NCBI RefSeq assembly: GCF_004379255.2
Contig: NC_056036.1
Coordinates: forward strand, 36,780,076 to 36,844,075
Direction of reading: 5' to 3'
Source: Salvia splendens
Lineage: Eukaryota; Streptophyta; Magnoliopsida; Lamiales; Lamiaceae
DNA: 64,000 nt
Program-made: the position numbers and the translations under genes
Notes under the pieces: generated by a model
The model's database searches: none
Told to the model about the DNA's origin: nothing
The model's input: the letters and a program-made list of their open reading frames with translations, nothing else
Shown here: positions 10,352 through 22,024 of the stretch, one piece after another
How positions within the stretch are numbered: the first letter of the stretch is position 1
How the letters are laid out: every line of letters starts with the position of its first letter

Positions 10352-10386
<35 letters not shown>

Positions 10387-10389
<3 letters not shown>

Positions 10390-10671
10390 AGATGATCAAA
10401 ATAAGTATGTGTTTAAATCCAGAAATGCAGACCAAATCTTGGCCCTAGGATTAGATGATCTAATGGTCAATAATTAACCAAAAACACGGAAGGTCATAAT
10501 TAAGCAATTTTAGGTCATATTATAATATTTGGATTTAATGTCAAGCTAAGATCGTTTTAGGTCATGCTTTGTTAGCATGACCTAAAAATTACCTAATTAT
10601 GACCTAAAAGTGCCCTAATTATGATATTGTTCTGCGTTTCTGTATTTAAATCTAGTTTTGCATAGATCAAA

Positions 10672-10675
<4 letters not shown>
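10387..10675. mobile_element. 289-bp TIR element (MITE) between TA arrays
   Basis: The left end is GGGAGATGATCAAAATAAG and the inverted right end is GGGTTTTGATCTATGCAAAA. Similarity continues inward (TTTAAATCCAGAAATGCAGA against TTTAAATACAGAAACGCAGA). Both ends touch (TA)n. The interior holds mirrored GACCTAAAA phrases and no ORF. It is a non-autonomous element of unknown parent, likely MULE-related by position and target. Confidence 0.75.
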
Positions 10676-10726
<51 letters not shown>

Positions 10727-10729
<3 letters not shown>

Positions 10730-11040
10730 TGTATTCAAATCCTTTTTCCATATTTTCTCCTATTTCCTTCTTGATCTCAGCCCCACGATTTTGTCATCCG
10801 ACGGTTAGATTGATGCCACGTGTCATTTAATAATGCAGATTTTCAGTTAAATAATGCACACCGACTAATAATGCACCGTTATAGTGTAATAATGCAGATT
10901 TTCAGTTGAATAATGCACACCGACTAATAATGCACCATTATAGTGTAATAATGCAGATCATCTGGCCCGTTGATGAATGAGATCTAACGGTCCAGATTAA
11001 GAAGAAACTTAAATCTAAGGGGAGAAAAGGAGTTTAACAC
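10727..11040. mobile_element. 314-bp TIR element between TA arrays, related to the big MULE
   Basis: The left end (GATTGTATTCAAATCC...) resembles the TIR of the 4067-10353 element, including the following CTCCTATTTCCTTCTTGATC. The right end is a degenerate inverted copy. The interior has about two copies of a 59-bp unit (from 10831, 10890 and a partial from 10949) containing AATAATGCA words, the same vocabulary as the big element. No ORF. Confidence 0.72.
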
Positions 11041-11066
<26 letters not shown>

Positions 11067-11081
<15 letters not shown>

Positions 11082-12445
11082 TCGTGATCAGATGATAACC
11101 CCTAAATATCGTAATAACCCTATAACCAAATCTGGACCATACATATTTCTAATCATGCGGTTGAGATTCAAACTTAGATTTACTTCATAAAAAAAACGCG
11201 GGGGTAAAACTGTCATTTCTCTCATTTAATTTCTGAATTTTGCCAAATATCACGTAAAATGGTAAAATGATAAAATGATAGGTTTATTGCATAGAATGAT
11301 AGTTTTGAGATTCAAACTTAGATTTACTTCATTAAAAAAAATGCACGGGGGTAAAACTGTCACTTCCCTCATTTAATTTCTGAATTTCGCCAAATATCAC
11401 GTAAAATGATAAAATGATAAAATGATAGGTTTATTGCATAGAATGATAGTTTTGCCGGATAGAATGATACTCTGAGTTGATAAAATGATACTTTTGACTG
11501 ACTGATAAAATGATAGGTTTATTGCATAGAATGATAGTTTTGCCGGATAGAATGATACTCTGAGTTGATAAAATGATACTTTTGACTGACTGATAAAATG
11601 ATAAAATGATAGGTTTATTGCATAGAATGATACTCTGAGTTGATAAAATGATACTTTTAGCTTATAAATGTTAGGTTTACTGCATAAAATGATAGTTTTG
11701 CCGGATAGAATGATACTTTCAGCCGATAGAATGATAGTTTTGCCGGGTAGAATGATACTTTCAGCCGATAGAATGATAGGTATTTTTGGTGTATAAAATG
11801 ACATTTTTGTTTAATAAAATGATACTTTTATCTGATAAAATGATAATCTAAGCGGATAAAATGACAGTAACCTTATAAAAATGATACTCTGAGTTGATAA
11901 AATGATACGTTTACTGCTTTGTAGGTTTGTATATTATGTATTGTGCCGATTATATTAGGTTTATTGCATAGAATGATAGTTTTGCCGGATAGAATGATAC
12001 TCTGAGTTGATAAAATGATACTTTTGACTGACTGATAAAATGATAAAATGATAGGCTTATTGCATAGAATGATAGTTTTGCCGGATAGAATGATACTCTG
12101 AGTTGATAATATGATACTTTTGACTGACTGATAAAATGATAAAATGATATATGTTAGGTTTATTGCATAGAATGATAGTTTTGCCGGATAGAATGATACT
12201 CTGAGTTGATAAAATGATACTTTTGACTGACTGATAAAATGATAAAATGAGCGAAATTCAGAAATTAAATGAAAGAAATTTGGATACGTAAATTTTATCA
12301 TGAGCGAAATGACATATTTACCCCCACGCTTTTTTTTTATGAAGTAAATCTAAGTTTGAATCTAGACCACGTGATTTTAAAAATGTGGTCCAGATTTAGT
12401 TATAGGGTTATTACAGAAATTGGGGTTATCATTATAATGCACCCC
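11067..12445. mobile_element. 1.4-kb TIR element filled with an AATGATA minisatellite
   Basis: After (GA)n (11067-11082) the left end runs GATGATAACCCC...ACCCTATAACCAAATCTGG. The right end (12250-12445) is an inverted match, continuing through TTCAAACTTAGATTTACTTC, for well over 100 bp. Both ends lie at (TA)n arrays. The interior (about 11260-12250) is a higher-order repeat of roughly 85-bp units made of RAATGATA words with short linkers. Apparent ORFs there are translations of the repeat and not genes. Confidence 0.78.
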
Positions 12446-12466
12446 TATATATATATATATATATAT

Positions 12467-15393
12467 GTATGTATAATAAAAGAATCAGATCCCAAAATAA
12501 AAATCTTAATGCTCGGTACATTCAACAAATGTCCAACAAGATTTAATTTCTACATCGTGCGTCGAAGAAGGCGGGTACGTCAACAAGAGCAGCCCGAACT
12601 GGAATTGGTTTTTCCTACACCAAATCAAACAAATAAACAAATAAATATTCTAAATAATTAAAGTAATGCAAGTTAAATAATAAAACAAATATAAAATAAA
12701 CCGGCAGATTCTAGAGGATCGATTTTTCCGACAGCAGCATTAAATGTTGCATTTAATGATAGCAGGCTAATCATATCTCCTGACAAAGGAGAATAGTTGA
12801 GAAAGGGATGTCGGGGCACTTGCATTCCTTACACTTAAATACCGTCACTTTCACCTCCCCCACCCTCCTACCAAAATTTACTCATCTCCAAGAAGCAGCA
12901 AGAATCCTTCCACCATAGTAGGGGAAAAGGACGTCCACATCATAGAGGAAAAGTCCAAAAACAACAAGTCTTCTTCACACCACAGAAGTGAGTACCATCA
13001 ACACCTCACTTTTTTCCACATATTACAACATATTGCATATAGGCAATTTAACACCTCAACACCTCACTTTTTTCCACATATTACAACATATTGCATATAG
13101 GCAATTTAACACCTCAAGAACATAATTGCTATAGCATCTCAAGAACATAAAAATGGCAGATCCTCAAAGGATAATAGGAACTTAGCTTGAAATGACATAG
13201 GAGTCTGCCGGAGAGGCTTCCGGGAGCGAGCTCGGCACTCCATCGCCGACGGTGACAGCCCACGCTCCAAAACCGTCTGTCTGTTTTCTTTCTTTTGAAT
13301 CTGAAAATTTTGAATTTAACACCAAAGCTATTAAATTTGAAGATAAAACTTGAGAATACAAAACATATAAATGAAAGATTAAGTCTTTATAGAAATTAAA
13401 CAAAAGAGAAAGAAAGTTAAAACTTAACCATACTTGTCGATACGACGACGGTGATAACCGACGGAGAGGGGGGCAGCAGCGGTGGGTTGCCGCCGTGTGC
13501 AGCAACGGCGAGGCGAGGAGGCCGAAGCCGCCGCCTGTGCATGCACAGTGGCAGCGGCAGCAGAGCCGAAAGAGAAGAAGAGAGGGAGAGATAGGAGAGA
13601 AGAGAGGATAGGGAGAGAGGGAGAGAAACCGAGAGAGAGAGAGAGTACAGATCTGTTGCTGTCCGGAGACGACCGGACTGCCGAGAGGAGGGCGGCAAAG
13701 CCGCTGCCTCTGCGTGTCGGTGGTGAAGAGGGAGAGAAGAGAGAAGAGAGAGGAAGAGTCGGCGACGACGGCGGACGGTGGCGCTGAGGATGGCGGCGGC
13801 TGTAGCAGCAAGTGAAAAATGGGGTCTCTCATTTTAGGCTTACTGTAGAGTGAGGAAGATGATGAATGGATATACATGTGGGTTTTGTGTTAATTGATTG
13901 GACTAGCATTTTATTTACTTGGGCCAAGGGAGTGAGGAAATTAATATGAGCCTAGTCCTTAAAATCATAATGGTTGTTTTAATCGGAGGGAAGCCCAATT
14001 CCAAAATTTATTTATGTTTTGGGCTGAAAATAAAAGGGAGTCTTCATCTAGCTTAGAAAATAATATCTTCTGGGAGCAAATCTATTATTAATTTTTTTTT
14101 GCCTAAGTTTTAGAACAAGATTTCTTTAAGGTTTATATTAATAATTATCTTATGATTTCTTCTGATGTAACTAGCTAAAATAATTGATCTTGGGATTTAT
14201 ATTAGAAGTTTTGCGTAAAATTTGTAGTATGGAACGTCACTTAATCGGAGCCGAAATAGAAAATGAAGTAGTAATAGATAATGTAAGTTTTGGAAATTTC
14301 TTAATGAAGAATAATAATACTAATAATAGTAATAATGTTAATTATAATAATAATAGGGTTAAACCTTGAGTTTTTCTTTCTCATTTAATTAGATTAGTTT
14401 AAAACTAAATTAGTACTTTCCTATTGTGATGTTTTTAAAAAGGGTACGTTCGCAAGTAAAGTCGGAACGAAGGATTCAAGTTAAGGGAACTAAACGATCA
14501 AGGTGAGCTTTCTTATACTAAAAATACAAATCGTATTTTATGAAAACACGAACACATGTTCGTGATTTTTTTTAAAGATGTTGTCTTGCCATAAATGTTT
14601 TTGTATGATGCATTTCTGTTTGGCTAAGGCCAAGTGAATTATGAATGATAATACAAGTCGAATTCAGGTCCCAGTGAGGGTGGTGTCCCCGCTCGAACTA
14701 GTGTACACGGGATACCTCTGACCGTGAACGGCAGAGAAGGTGACCGTGGAAGGTGGTCACCTTCCCTGCACAAGGATACCTCTGACATGTTGGGCAGAGA
14801 AGGTGATCGTATGAAAACACCATCTCAGCGGCACAAGATGATCAGATATGGCTAACTACAGGAGAAAGGGTCCAATGTGAATATATTTAGTAAGCTCGGG
14901 TCTTTTCAATAAAACCCCCGAGTATTATTGTGATGATTACTTGACAATATTTTCAAATGTATATTGTATATTTCGGCAATGTGTTCACTGAGTACTTTTG
15001 TACTCAGCCCTGCATATACTTCTAAATGTGCAGGTTGAGTCGTGGAAGGGGGGACAAGTGCTGTGGAGAGCAGGCTATTAGCTAATTAAGAATAAAACTC
15101 TCGGAGGTTCATATCTCCACACATGGACCGCGTTCTTTTGCTTCCGCTGTGCCGGTTAAGAGGCAGTGCCTATTTTACTTTTGACTCTGATAATCAGAAC
15201 TTGTATGAACAGTCGTTCGATTTTGCATGATCGAGTGTATTTTGTTATAAGTATTTCCCTTTCGACTTTATTTTGTGTGTCTCGTTCTGCCTTGGCTCTA
15301 ATTTCCCCTAAATTCTATCCCCGCTTATTATAATCCCTCCTTAGTCACGATTTTCCCGAGTTATGCTATCCTTAGCTAACTGCGGTCGTGACA
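12467..15393. other. Right part of the interrupted solo LTR
   Basis: This stretch resumes after the TA arrays. It holds a 58-bp tandem duplication starting at 12999 and 13057 (CAACACCTCACTTTTTTCC...). It also has a CT/GA-rich stretch (about 13440-13800) giving long but low-complexity frames on both strands, and a GC-balanced block (14640-15390) ending in the LTR terminus. No gene is supported. The direction of LTR transcription is not established. Confidence 0.55.
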
Positions 15394-18300
15394 ACATAAC
15401 ATTTGATTTCAATATAATGACAGTAACAAATTAAACTTGTCAAAATATTATAATAACTAAGATAAACATAATAAGTATCAATACAATACAAAAAAAACTT
15501 TTCTTCTAACAAACGAAAATTAACAAATCATGAACAAAATTATACTCCATTTACTACCAAAATTCATCACCAGCATTCTTTAAACCTAAAAAAATATAAA
15601 ACAACAAAATTATTAGTGATAAAATGAACAAAAACAAATAATAAACAATATAAAATATAATTAAATAATACTTGAGATAACCTGATTAGCTTATTCCAAT
15701 GCAGAAACTTTAACACCTACATATCAAGAACATTAAAACTGAGAAAACATCAAATTATATAAAATTAAACAAATAATAACCAACTATAAATAACAATAAA
15801 AATAAAAATAGATCTTACCATTAAACACAATACCATCCATAGACACCATTGTAAAATTCAAACCACCATTAAAAAGTTTAAATATGTTCTTTGGCATTCC
15901 CGAACCAAAGTCAAAGTCCTGAAACACCATTGAAACCCTACCTGCAAATTATTTAGAAATAAACTGCTATATTAACAAACAATATTACATAACAAAATCA
16001 ATCACACATGCTACGAAAACAGAATAAATTAATATTAATAACAAAAAATGAATCACTTAGCGAATAAATGAAAACAAAAAATCATATAAATAAAATGCCC
16101 CAAAAAATACATAACAAATTAACTAACAACAAAAAAATACTATAAAAATATAAATAAAACACCCCATAAAAAACACAACAAATTAACTAACAAAAAAATA
16201 TACCAATAAAAAAATACCTTTATCATCTAATAAAATTTCATCTTTAGAAGTAACCAAAGACAGCTCAACATTGTCAGACTTGTTAGACACACAACCACTT
16301 CTGTTTCGAGCACAATTTTCTTCTACAACATTTTCATTCACTTCAACTAAACCTGAAATACAACAACCTACAATAAAAGCAATAAGAATAAAGCAAGTAT
16401 AAAAATATAAATGCAATACAAATCACTAAAAATATGATTATCACATAGTCAAATTATCATTATCAATTTGCAATTTTTACACAAATAATACGCCATCAGC
16501 AACCAAAACAAAGATTTAACCTATACATATAAACTAATACATACATACACACGTCTAAATATTCTATCATAAATTTTAAATTAATAAAAACTTTAAACAA
16601 TTGATGTTACTCTATAACAATAAACAATGCTACTCTATAACAATTTATTATAAGTTGAAGCCGAAACATATTGGTTGCAATTTAAACTTATATATACAAA
16701 TAATGTAAACCTATACTCACAATTTAACTTTTTAATTTATGTCAATCAGCAATAAATGCAATACAAATCACTGCAAATGATTTCTGTTTTGCATTAATTG
16801 GCAATATCAAATTTCAGCAGAAAGATAATTATTACAGATTTAACCTATTCATATAAATTAATACATACATACATACACACATCTAAATATTCTATCATAA
16901 ATTTTAAATTAAGCAAAAATTAAAAAAGTTGTCAATCAACAATAAATGAAACCACCTCAAAACAGTGATTTAGATTTTCTATGCAACCTTCAATACATAC
17001 AAATACGTATAACACATTCACAACTAACTTGTTGATTATTTTAATTACATAAATAAATTTAGACAATCCAAGAATATATCTGAAAATATATTCAATATTC
17101 AATGCAAACATAATAGTCCAAAAATAATACTCCCTCCGTCCCGGACTACTTGCACGTATTTCCTTTCTGGGCGTCCCAAGTTATTTGCACTCTTTCCATT
17201 TTTAGTAAAAATTATCACCTACAGCAGCAATTGTTGACTTTGCTATACACTCATTCCTTAATCTCCGTGCCGAAAAGGAAATGTGCGAGTAGTCCGGGAC
17301 GAAGGGAGTACTTCTACTACATAACAAATTATTAAAATTTGAAATCAAATGTTGCAATATCTAATAAATTATTTTGAATTTCATGAAATTTTAATTTTTG
17401 GAAAATTATGATTAATACATACATACATCTCAATATTCAATCATAAATTTTAAATTAATCAAACCTTTAAAAAGTTGACAATCAACAATAAATTATACCA
17501 CCTCAAAAACAGTGATTTAGATTTTCTATGCAACCTTCAATACATACAGATACGTATAACACATTCACAACTAACTTGTTAATTATTTTAATTACATAAA
17601 TAAACTTAGACAATTCAAGAATATCGATGCAAAGCAAACTAATAACTACACTTCGATCAGTTAGTGAGCACTATGCTATGGTTATAACTTCAATCACTAA
17701 GTAGTACTACACCCTAGCCTCATGGACTACTAAACCCTAGAGTTTTATGTGTATTAAACTATTAATACATACAAATACCTATAACACATTCACATTAACA
17801 CTATGAAAATATCGATGCAGCAAACTAATAACTACACTCAAAATAACTTTTGATAATATTTTAAATCTATTAGTTAATGTAGTATTTTATGCAGAATATT
17901 ACATAGCAAAAAGTAATATATTAAATTGTAAACAATATTTGCTAAGTAGGTGCTACAACCTAGCCATATGGATTACTAAACCCTTTGGGGATGGATTTAA
18001 CTTCGATCAATAAGTGAACACTATGCTATGGATATAACTTCAATCACTAAGTAGGAACTATACCCTAGCCTCATGGACTACTAAACCCTAGAGTTTTATG
18101 TGTATTAAACTATTAATACATACAAATACCTATAACACATTCACATTAACACTATGAAAATATCGATGCAGCAAACTGATAACTACACTCAAAATAACTT
18201 TTGACATTTTTACAATATTTTATGAAAGAAGAACAACAATCAGGAAAATATACAACTGTCACAAACAAATGAAATATCTGGTTGAACATCGCTTAAAAAA

Positions 18301-18917
18301 TCAAATGTTCTTAATTCATCTATTTAATAATATTTTACATCTATTAGTTAATGTAGTATTTTATGCAGAATATTACATATAAAAAAGTACTGTATTAAAT
18401 TGTAAACAATATTTGCTAAGTAGGTGCTACAACCTAGTCCTATGGATTACTAAACCCTTTGGGAATGGATTAAACTTCGATTAATTAGTGAACACTATAC
18501 TATGGATATAACTTAAATCAATAAGTAGGTACTACACCCTAGCCTCATGGACTACTAAACCCTAGAATTTTGTGTGTATTAATACACACAAATACGCATA
18601 ACACATTCACACCATGAAAATATCGATGCAACAAACTAATAGAATAAATTAATTAGTGAACACAATGCTAGGTATAAAATAATTACTTGCAACTAAACAA
18701 AAATTTATATACTTCATCGCCAAAAAAAATTAAAATTTATTTTGCAACAAACAAAATTTCATTCAACAAAATTTCATCAAATTGTCATATATTCTAATAA
18801 AAGTGAATATCCAAAAACATTATATCAATCATATAGTTGGATAATCGATGAACAAACTTAGTACATACAAATACATTGTTATCAATGTTATTTTATTATT
18901 TCAACTTCCACTCATTG
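15394..18917. repeat. AT-rich region with diverged duplications and tandem repeats
   Basis: There are three components. First, minus-strand exon-like pieces near 15952-15828 and downstream GVKVSALE are related to those at 397-90. Second, a ~120-bp block beginning CAGTGATTTAGATTTTCTATG near 16965 recurs near 17510. Third, tandem repeats of a few hundred bp lie at about 17650-18640. Each of these carries an ACCCTAGCC...TACTAAACCCT motif that resembles the stem-loop motif of the MULE. A minus-strand frame of 77 aa (16416-16183) has no recognisable domain. The true host function, if any, is unknown. Confidence 0.5.
17130..17308. mobile_element. Stowaway-type MITE
   Basis: A 179-bp element with TIR CTCCCTCCGTCCCGGACTAC, inverted at the right end as GTAGTCC...GGGAG with small differences, flanked by TA. 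Typical non-autonomous Tc1/mariner MITE of plants. Confidence 0.85.
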
Positions 18918-18922
18918 TTCAA

Positions 18923-19648
18923 TGATGGGGTACGGACTAAACAAGCCCAACAGCACCAACGGCCCATCAGCCCAAAGCCCAAGAAGAGTATGAGTTCGGC
19001 ATAACCAAAGAGTTCGGCCTCAGCCTACAGCTCGGTAAAAGCCAACCAATCAAGCTCTGCTCTCAAGTCGGCATCAAGCTCCCAGATCGGCAACCAAAGC
19101 AGTTCGGTCTCAGTAAGAGTTCGGCCTCAGCCTACAGCTCGGCAAAAGCCAACTAATCAAGCTTTGCTCTCAGGTCGGCATCAAGCTCTACTCTCAGATC
19201 GGCAACCAAAGCAGTTCGGTCTCAGTATTCGACCGAACAAGGAGTTAGTGGACCCATGCAGGATTTCCACAACTTCCAACACACCCACTACCACGTGGTG
19301 TCAACTCAGGCCACGATCGTAGGCCGTCACCTACGCTACATCCACGATCTTAGGCCACGATCTCCACGACATCCACTACCTAATAAATGGTGCTGCATGC
19401 CACGATCTTGGTCCTATATATAAATAGAACTTAGATCTGGTAGAAAAAGGTTAAGCTCTCTAGAGATAAAACACCATATAGCAAGTTTGTATTTGTAAGC
19501 TGTAGAAAACAGACCAAGCAATACAACTCTGCCCTCTTTTCTTCCCGTGGACGTAGATTTACTTCAGTAAATCGAACCACGTAAATTCTTTGTGTCGTGA
19601 TCTGTATTTTCCTGCATTCTTCAACATCAGAGATTCGCGGACTCATCA
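18923..19648 (+). repeat. 5' LTR of the young Ty3-type element
   Basis: A 726-bp LTR (TGATGGGG...ACTCATCA). It contains a ~107-bp internal tandem duplication starting near AGAGTTCGGCCTCAGC (about 19009 and 19115). A TATA-like TATATAAATAG lies at 19416-19426, likely the promoter for the genomic RNA. Confidence 0.93.
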
Positions 19649-19726
19649 CTGGCGCCGTCTGTGGGAAACGAACAGAGAACCAAATTTGTGATAAAGCGAG
19701 TTTTTTGATCCTCTTCTACCAAAAAA

Positions 19727-20806
19727 ATGCATACCAGATCACATAACACCCGTGCCTCCGTCCGTGATAACCATGAGGAAACTAATCCAGCAGCCCATAG
19801 GCCTGGAAAGCAGCCTCGTAAAAAATCTACCCCCGGTTCTCACGAAGAAGGAACAAGTCACTCCAGGAGTCATCGCACCGAGTCTTCCCAGCAGCCCAAT
19901 TTAAATGAAGCTGTCAAGCTGTTCTTGGCCGAGAAGCAGGAGGAGTTCTTAACCTTCCTGCAGAAGAGCCAACAACCGGAGAAGACAACGGCGGATTCTC
20001 CCTCCTCATCCAGACATGAAAGTCACTACCGCAGTAGTGACGTGTCTTCCAAGAGAAAGAATCCTCAACCCCGACGTGTTCCTGTTCCTCCTCGGTACCG
20101 GAATCACAGGAGAACTCCATCTCCTCCATACCGAAGAGGTGTCGGGTTCGCCACGTACGGAGCATTGAAGACTCCGTTCTCGGACGATATCACCCGAACT
20201 TCCTTGCCACAGAACTACCGAACTCCGTCAATGACTTATGACGGGTTGGTGGATCCTCATGACTTCCTGGGACGCTATCAGTATAATATGGCGAACCAGG
20301 GTCTCAATGAGGTCCATATGTGCAAACTGTTCCCCGAGCTGCTCACCGGGAACGCCAGAAGGTGGTTCGACAGCCTTCCTCAAGGCAGCATTAGATCCTA
20401 CCGAGATCTAATGGATGCTTTCCACAGGAGGTTCTTTCAGAAAGCGGAAGCCCGGATTACTTCGGCTCAGCTGCTTTCTATACGTCAAGGTCGCGACGAA
20501 AAGATCAGCGACTTCCTGACGAGATTCCATAAGGAATGCCTACAAGTAGATAATCTCAATGATCTACTTGTCATTTCGGCATTCCAAAATGGAATCCTGC
20601 CCGGAGCTCTCTACAGAAAGCTCGTGGAATGCAGTCCGCAAACAGCTCAAGAGATGTGGGACATTGCGGACCAGTTCTCCCGAGCCGATGAGGCAGACCG
20701 TCGAAAACGGTCTTTAGACAGCTCATCTAGAGGAGACGAAAAGAAGCCCGATCATAGCGATCAGAGGCTTCCTCGCCGAACACCTTCCCCCCTAAAGGAG
20801 GGATAG
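19727..20806 (+). CDS. Retrotransposon gag protein
   Basis: A 359-aa intact frame starting MHTRSHNTRAS, 60 bp after the PBS. Residues 1-150 are charged and S/P/R-rich. Residues about 165-310 form a Retrotrans_gag capsid-like domain with the typical LTGNARRWFDSLPQGSI and YRDLMDAFHRRFF motifs. No CCHC zinc knuckle is seen, and the frame stops after a basic tail (PRRTPSPLKEG). Gag would build the virus-like particle that packages element RNA. Protease and the pol part that should follow are absent. Confidence 0.88.
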   Translation: MHTRSHNTRASVRDNHEETNPAAHRPGKQPRKKSTPGSHEEGTSHSRSHRTESSQQPNLNEAVKLFLAEKQEEFLTFLQKSQQPEKTTADSPSSSRHESHYRSSDVSSKRKNPQPRRVPVPPRYRNHRRTPSPPYRRGVGFATYGALKTPFSDDITRTSLPQNYRTPSMTYDGLVDPHDFLGRYQYNMANQGLNEVHMCKLFPELLTGNARRWFDSLPQGSIRSYRDLMDAFHRRFFQKAEARITSAQLLSIRQGRDEKISDFLTRFHKECLQVDNLNDLLVISAFQNGILPGALYRKLVECSPQTAQEMWDIADQFSRADEADRRKRSLDSSSRGDEKKPDHSDQRLPRRTPSPLKEG

Positions 20807-20931
20807 CGGTCATCCGAGGTGATCAAAAAAGAGCAAGAGTTTGCAGGTTGCGCTTAAAAGTGCCGAGCAATCAGCTCGGCACCATCAAGCATAGCAATCA
20901 CAGCAGCCGGAGTCAGAGGCAGGCGAAATGA

Positions 20932-21360
20932 CCGAAGTCACACCGGAGCCGAACTCGATGGTGTACGGCACTGAAGCCGTGATTCCGGTTTAGATCGGCA
21001 TACCCAGTCCCCGAACTCAATTTCTCCTCAGAAATGAATGGTGACGGACTGAGAGCCGAACTAGATCTTGCCGAAGAAAGAAGAGAATTGGCCTGCATAA
21101 AAGCAGCCAAGTACAAGGAGCAAGTAGCCCGGTATTATAACCAAAGGGTGAAAAAGCTGCAATTTCAAGTGGGAGATCTCGTCTTGAGAAACAACGAAGT
21201 AAGCCGAGCAGAAAAGCTGGGCGAACTCGAACCCACATGGGAAGGTCCATATCGGGTGTCAGAAGTCCTCGGCAAAGGGTCTTACAAATTGACTAACGTG
21301 TCAGGAGCACAAGTACCCCGAACATGGTACGTTTCCAACCTCAAAAAGTTTCATTTGTAA
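20932..21360 (+). pseudogene. Remnant of Ty3 integrase C-terminus
   Basis: Reading starts with MVYGTEAVIPV, typical of the end of the integrase core in plant Ty3 elements, and meets TAG where Glu is expected. A one-base shift follows before LNFSSEM. From 21034 a frame of 108 aa is open (ELDLAEERRELACIKAAKYK, YYNQRVKKLQFQVGDLVLR, then WEGPYRVSEVLGKGSYKL), which is the SH3-like C-terminal DNA-binding domain. It ends SNLKKFHL and a stop. The catalytic DDE residues, RT and RNase H are missing, so a large internal deletion has occurred between gag and this piece. Confidence 0.85.
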
Positions 21361-22024
21361 GAGACAGTCCGGTCAGTCAGTCTTGAGTTCTGTTCGGTCA
21401 ATGTGTTTTCTTTGGTTTGCTTGGTCTTTGTTTGTCTCTGTGCGTTTTATCTGTGCGTTTTGTCTGTCTATGTGCGTGTCGTCTCTTACAAATGTTACTG
21501 AGGTATCTTGTTCTTCGAAGGCTGATCCCCTTCTTAGAACATATATAAGCCCACGATTGTGAGTCAAAGCTTCTAAAGAGGATACAAGACCACAATTCAG
21601 CTTAAACAAGCAGTTCGTCTAAAACGAGCTGCAATAAGCCCACGATTGCGAGTCAAAGCTTCCAAGGAGGATACAAGACCACAATTCAGCTTAACAAGCA
21701 GTCCGTCTGAAACGGACTGCAACAAGCCAACGACTGTGGGTCCAAGCTTCCAAGGAGGATACAAGACCACAATTCAGCTTAATAAGCACTTCGTCTGAAA
21801 CGAACTGCAATAAGGGAAAGTCCGATCCACGCGATAAACCTCGCCGAATTAGGACGACCAAGTTCGGTCAAAGAAGTTTACCTCATAAGACCGAGGACGA
21901 CCATGTCTAGTCAAAGAGGCTTACTGCATAAGACCACTTCGGTTAACTGGGAAAGTCCGATCCATGCGATAAAACTCGCCGAATTAGGACAAGGGAAAGT
22001 TCGATCCCGGCGACAAAAATCGCC

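Larger units (their letters stand above)
4067..10353. mobile_element. Decayed FAR1-type MULE with long TIRs in a (TA)n target
   Basis: The left end (GGGATGTATTCATTTCC...) is repeated inverted at the right end near 10297-10353. About 55 bp match with few differences, and the similarity weakens inward. Both ends abut (TA)n, so the target duplication cannot be separated from the array. Inside are two plus-strand FAR1-type exons (5411-5538, 6008-6305), a minus-strand AT-hook frame (8140) and another conserved-looking minus-strand piece (about 7190-6930). There are also many AATGCA words on both strands, nine copies of a stem-loop motif and a large palindrome (8920-10190). FAR1-type exons point to the MULE superfamily. 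A back-to-back TIR junction near 8700-8790 means it may be two joined elements. Confidence 0.75.
3859..15393. mobile_element. Solo LTR interrupted by a nested cluster of TIR elements
   Basis: The left end reads TGTAACGACCCG and the right end GCGGTCGTGACA, which are TG...CA ends with complementary termini. The 5 bp before (3854-3858) and after (15394-15398) are both ACATA, as expected of one retroviral-type insertion. Removing the TIR elements and TA arrays between about 4029 and 12466 leaves roughly 3 kb. I see no gag or pol, no PBS or PPT, and no second LTR copy, so a solo LTR formed by LTR-LTR recombination is the simplest reading. The right part (12467-15393) has promoter-like and polyadenylation-like stretches but no convincing gene. 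Confidence 0.7.

Noticed and set aside
11397..12301. Minus-strand ORFs of 135 and 142 aa with repeated SIILSGKTIIL-type units
   Set aside because: They are direct translations of the AATGATA minisatellite and have no start context or domain.
13182..13877. 231-aa minus-strand ORF, with overlapping ORFs on both strands
   Set aside because: Composition is dominated by S/L/P from a CT/GA-rich stretch, all frames are open at once, there is no domain, and it lies inside the solo LTR.
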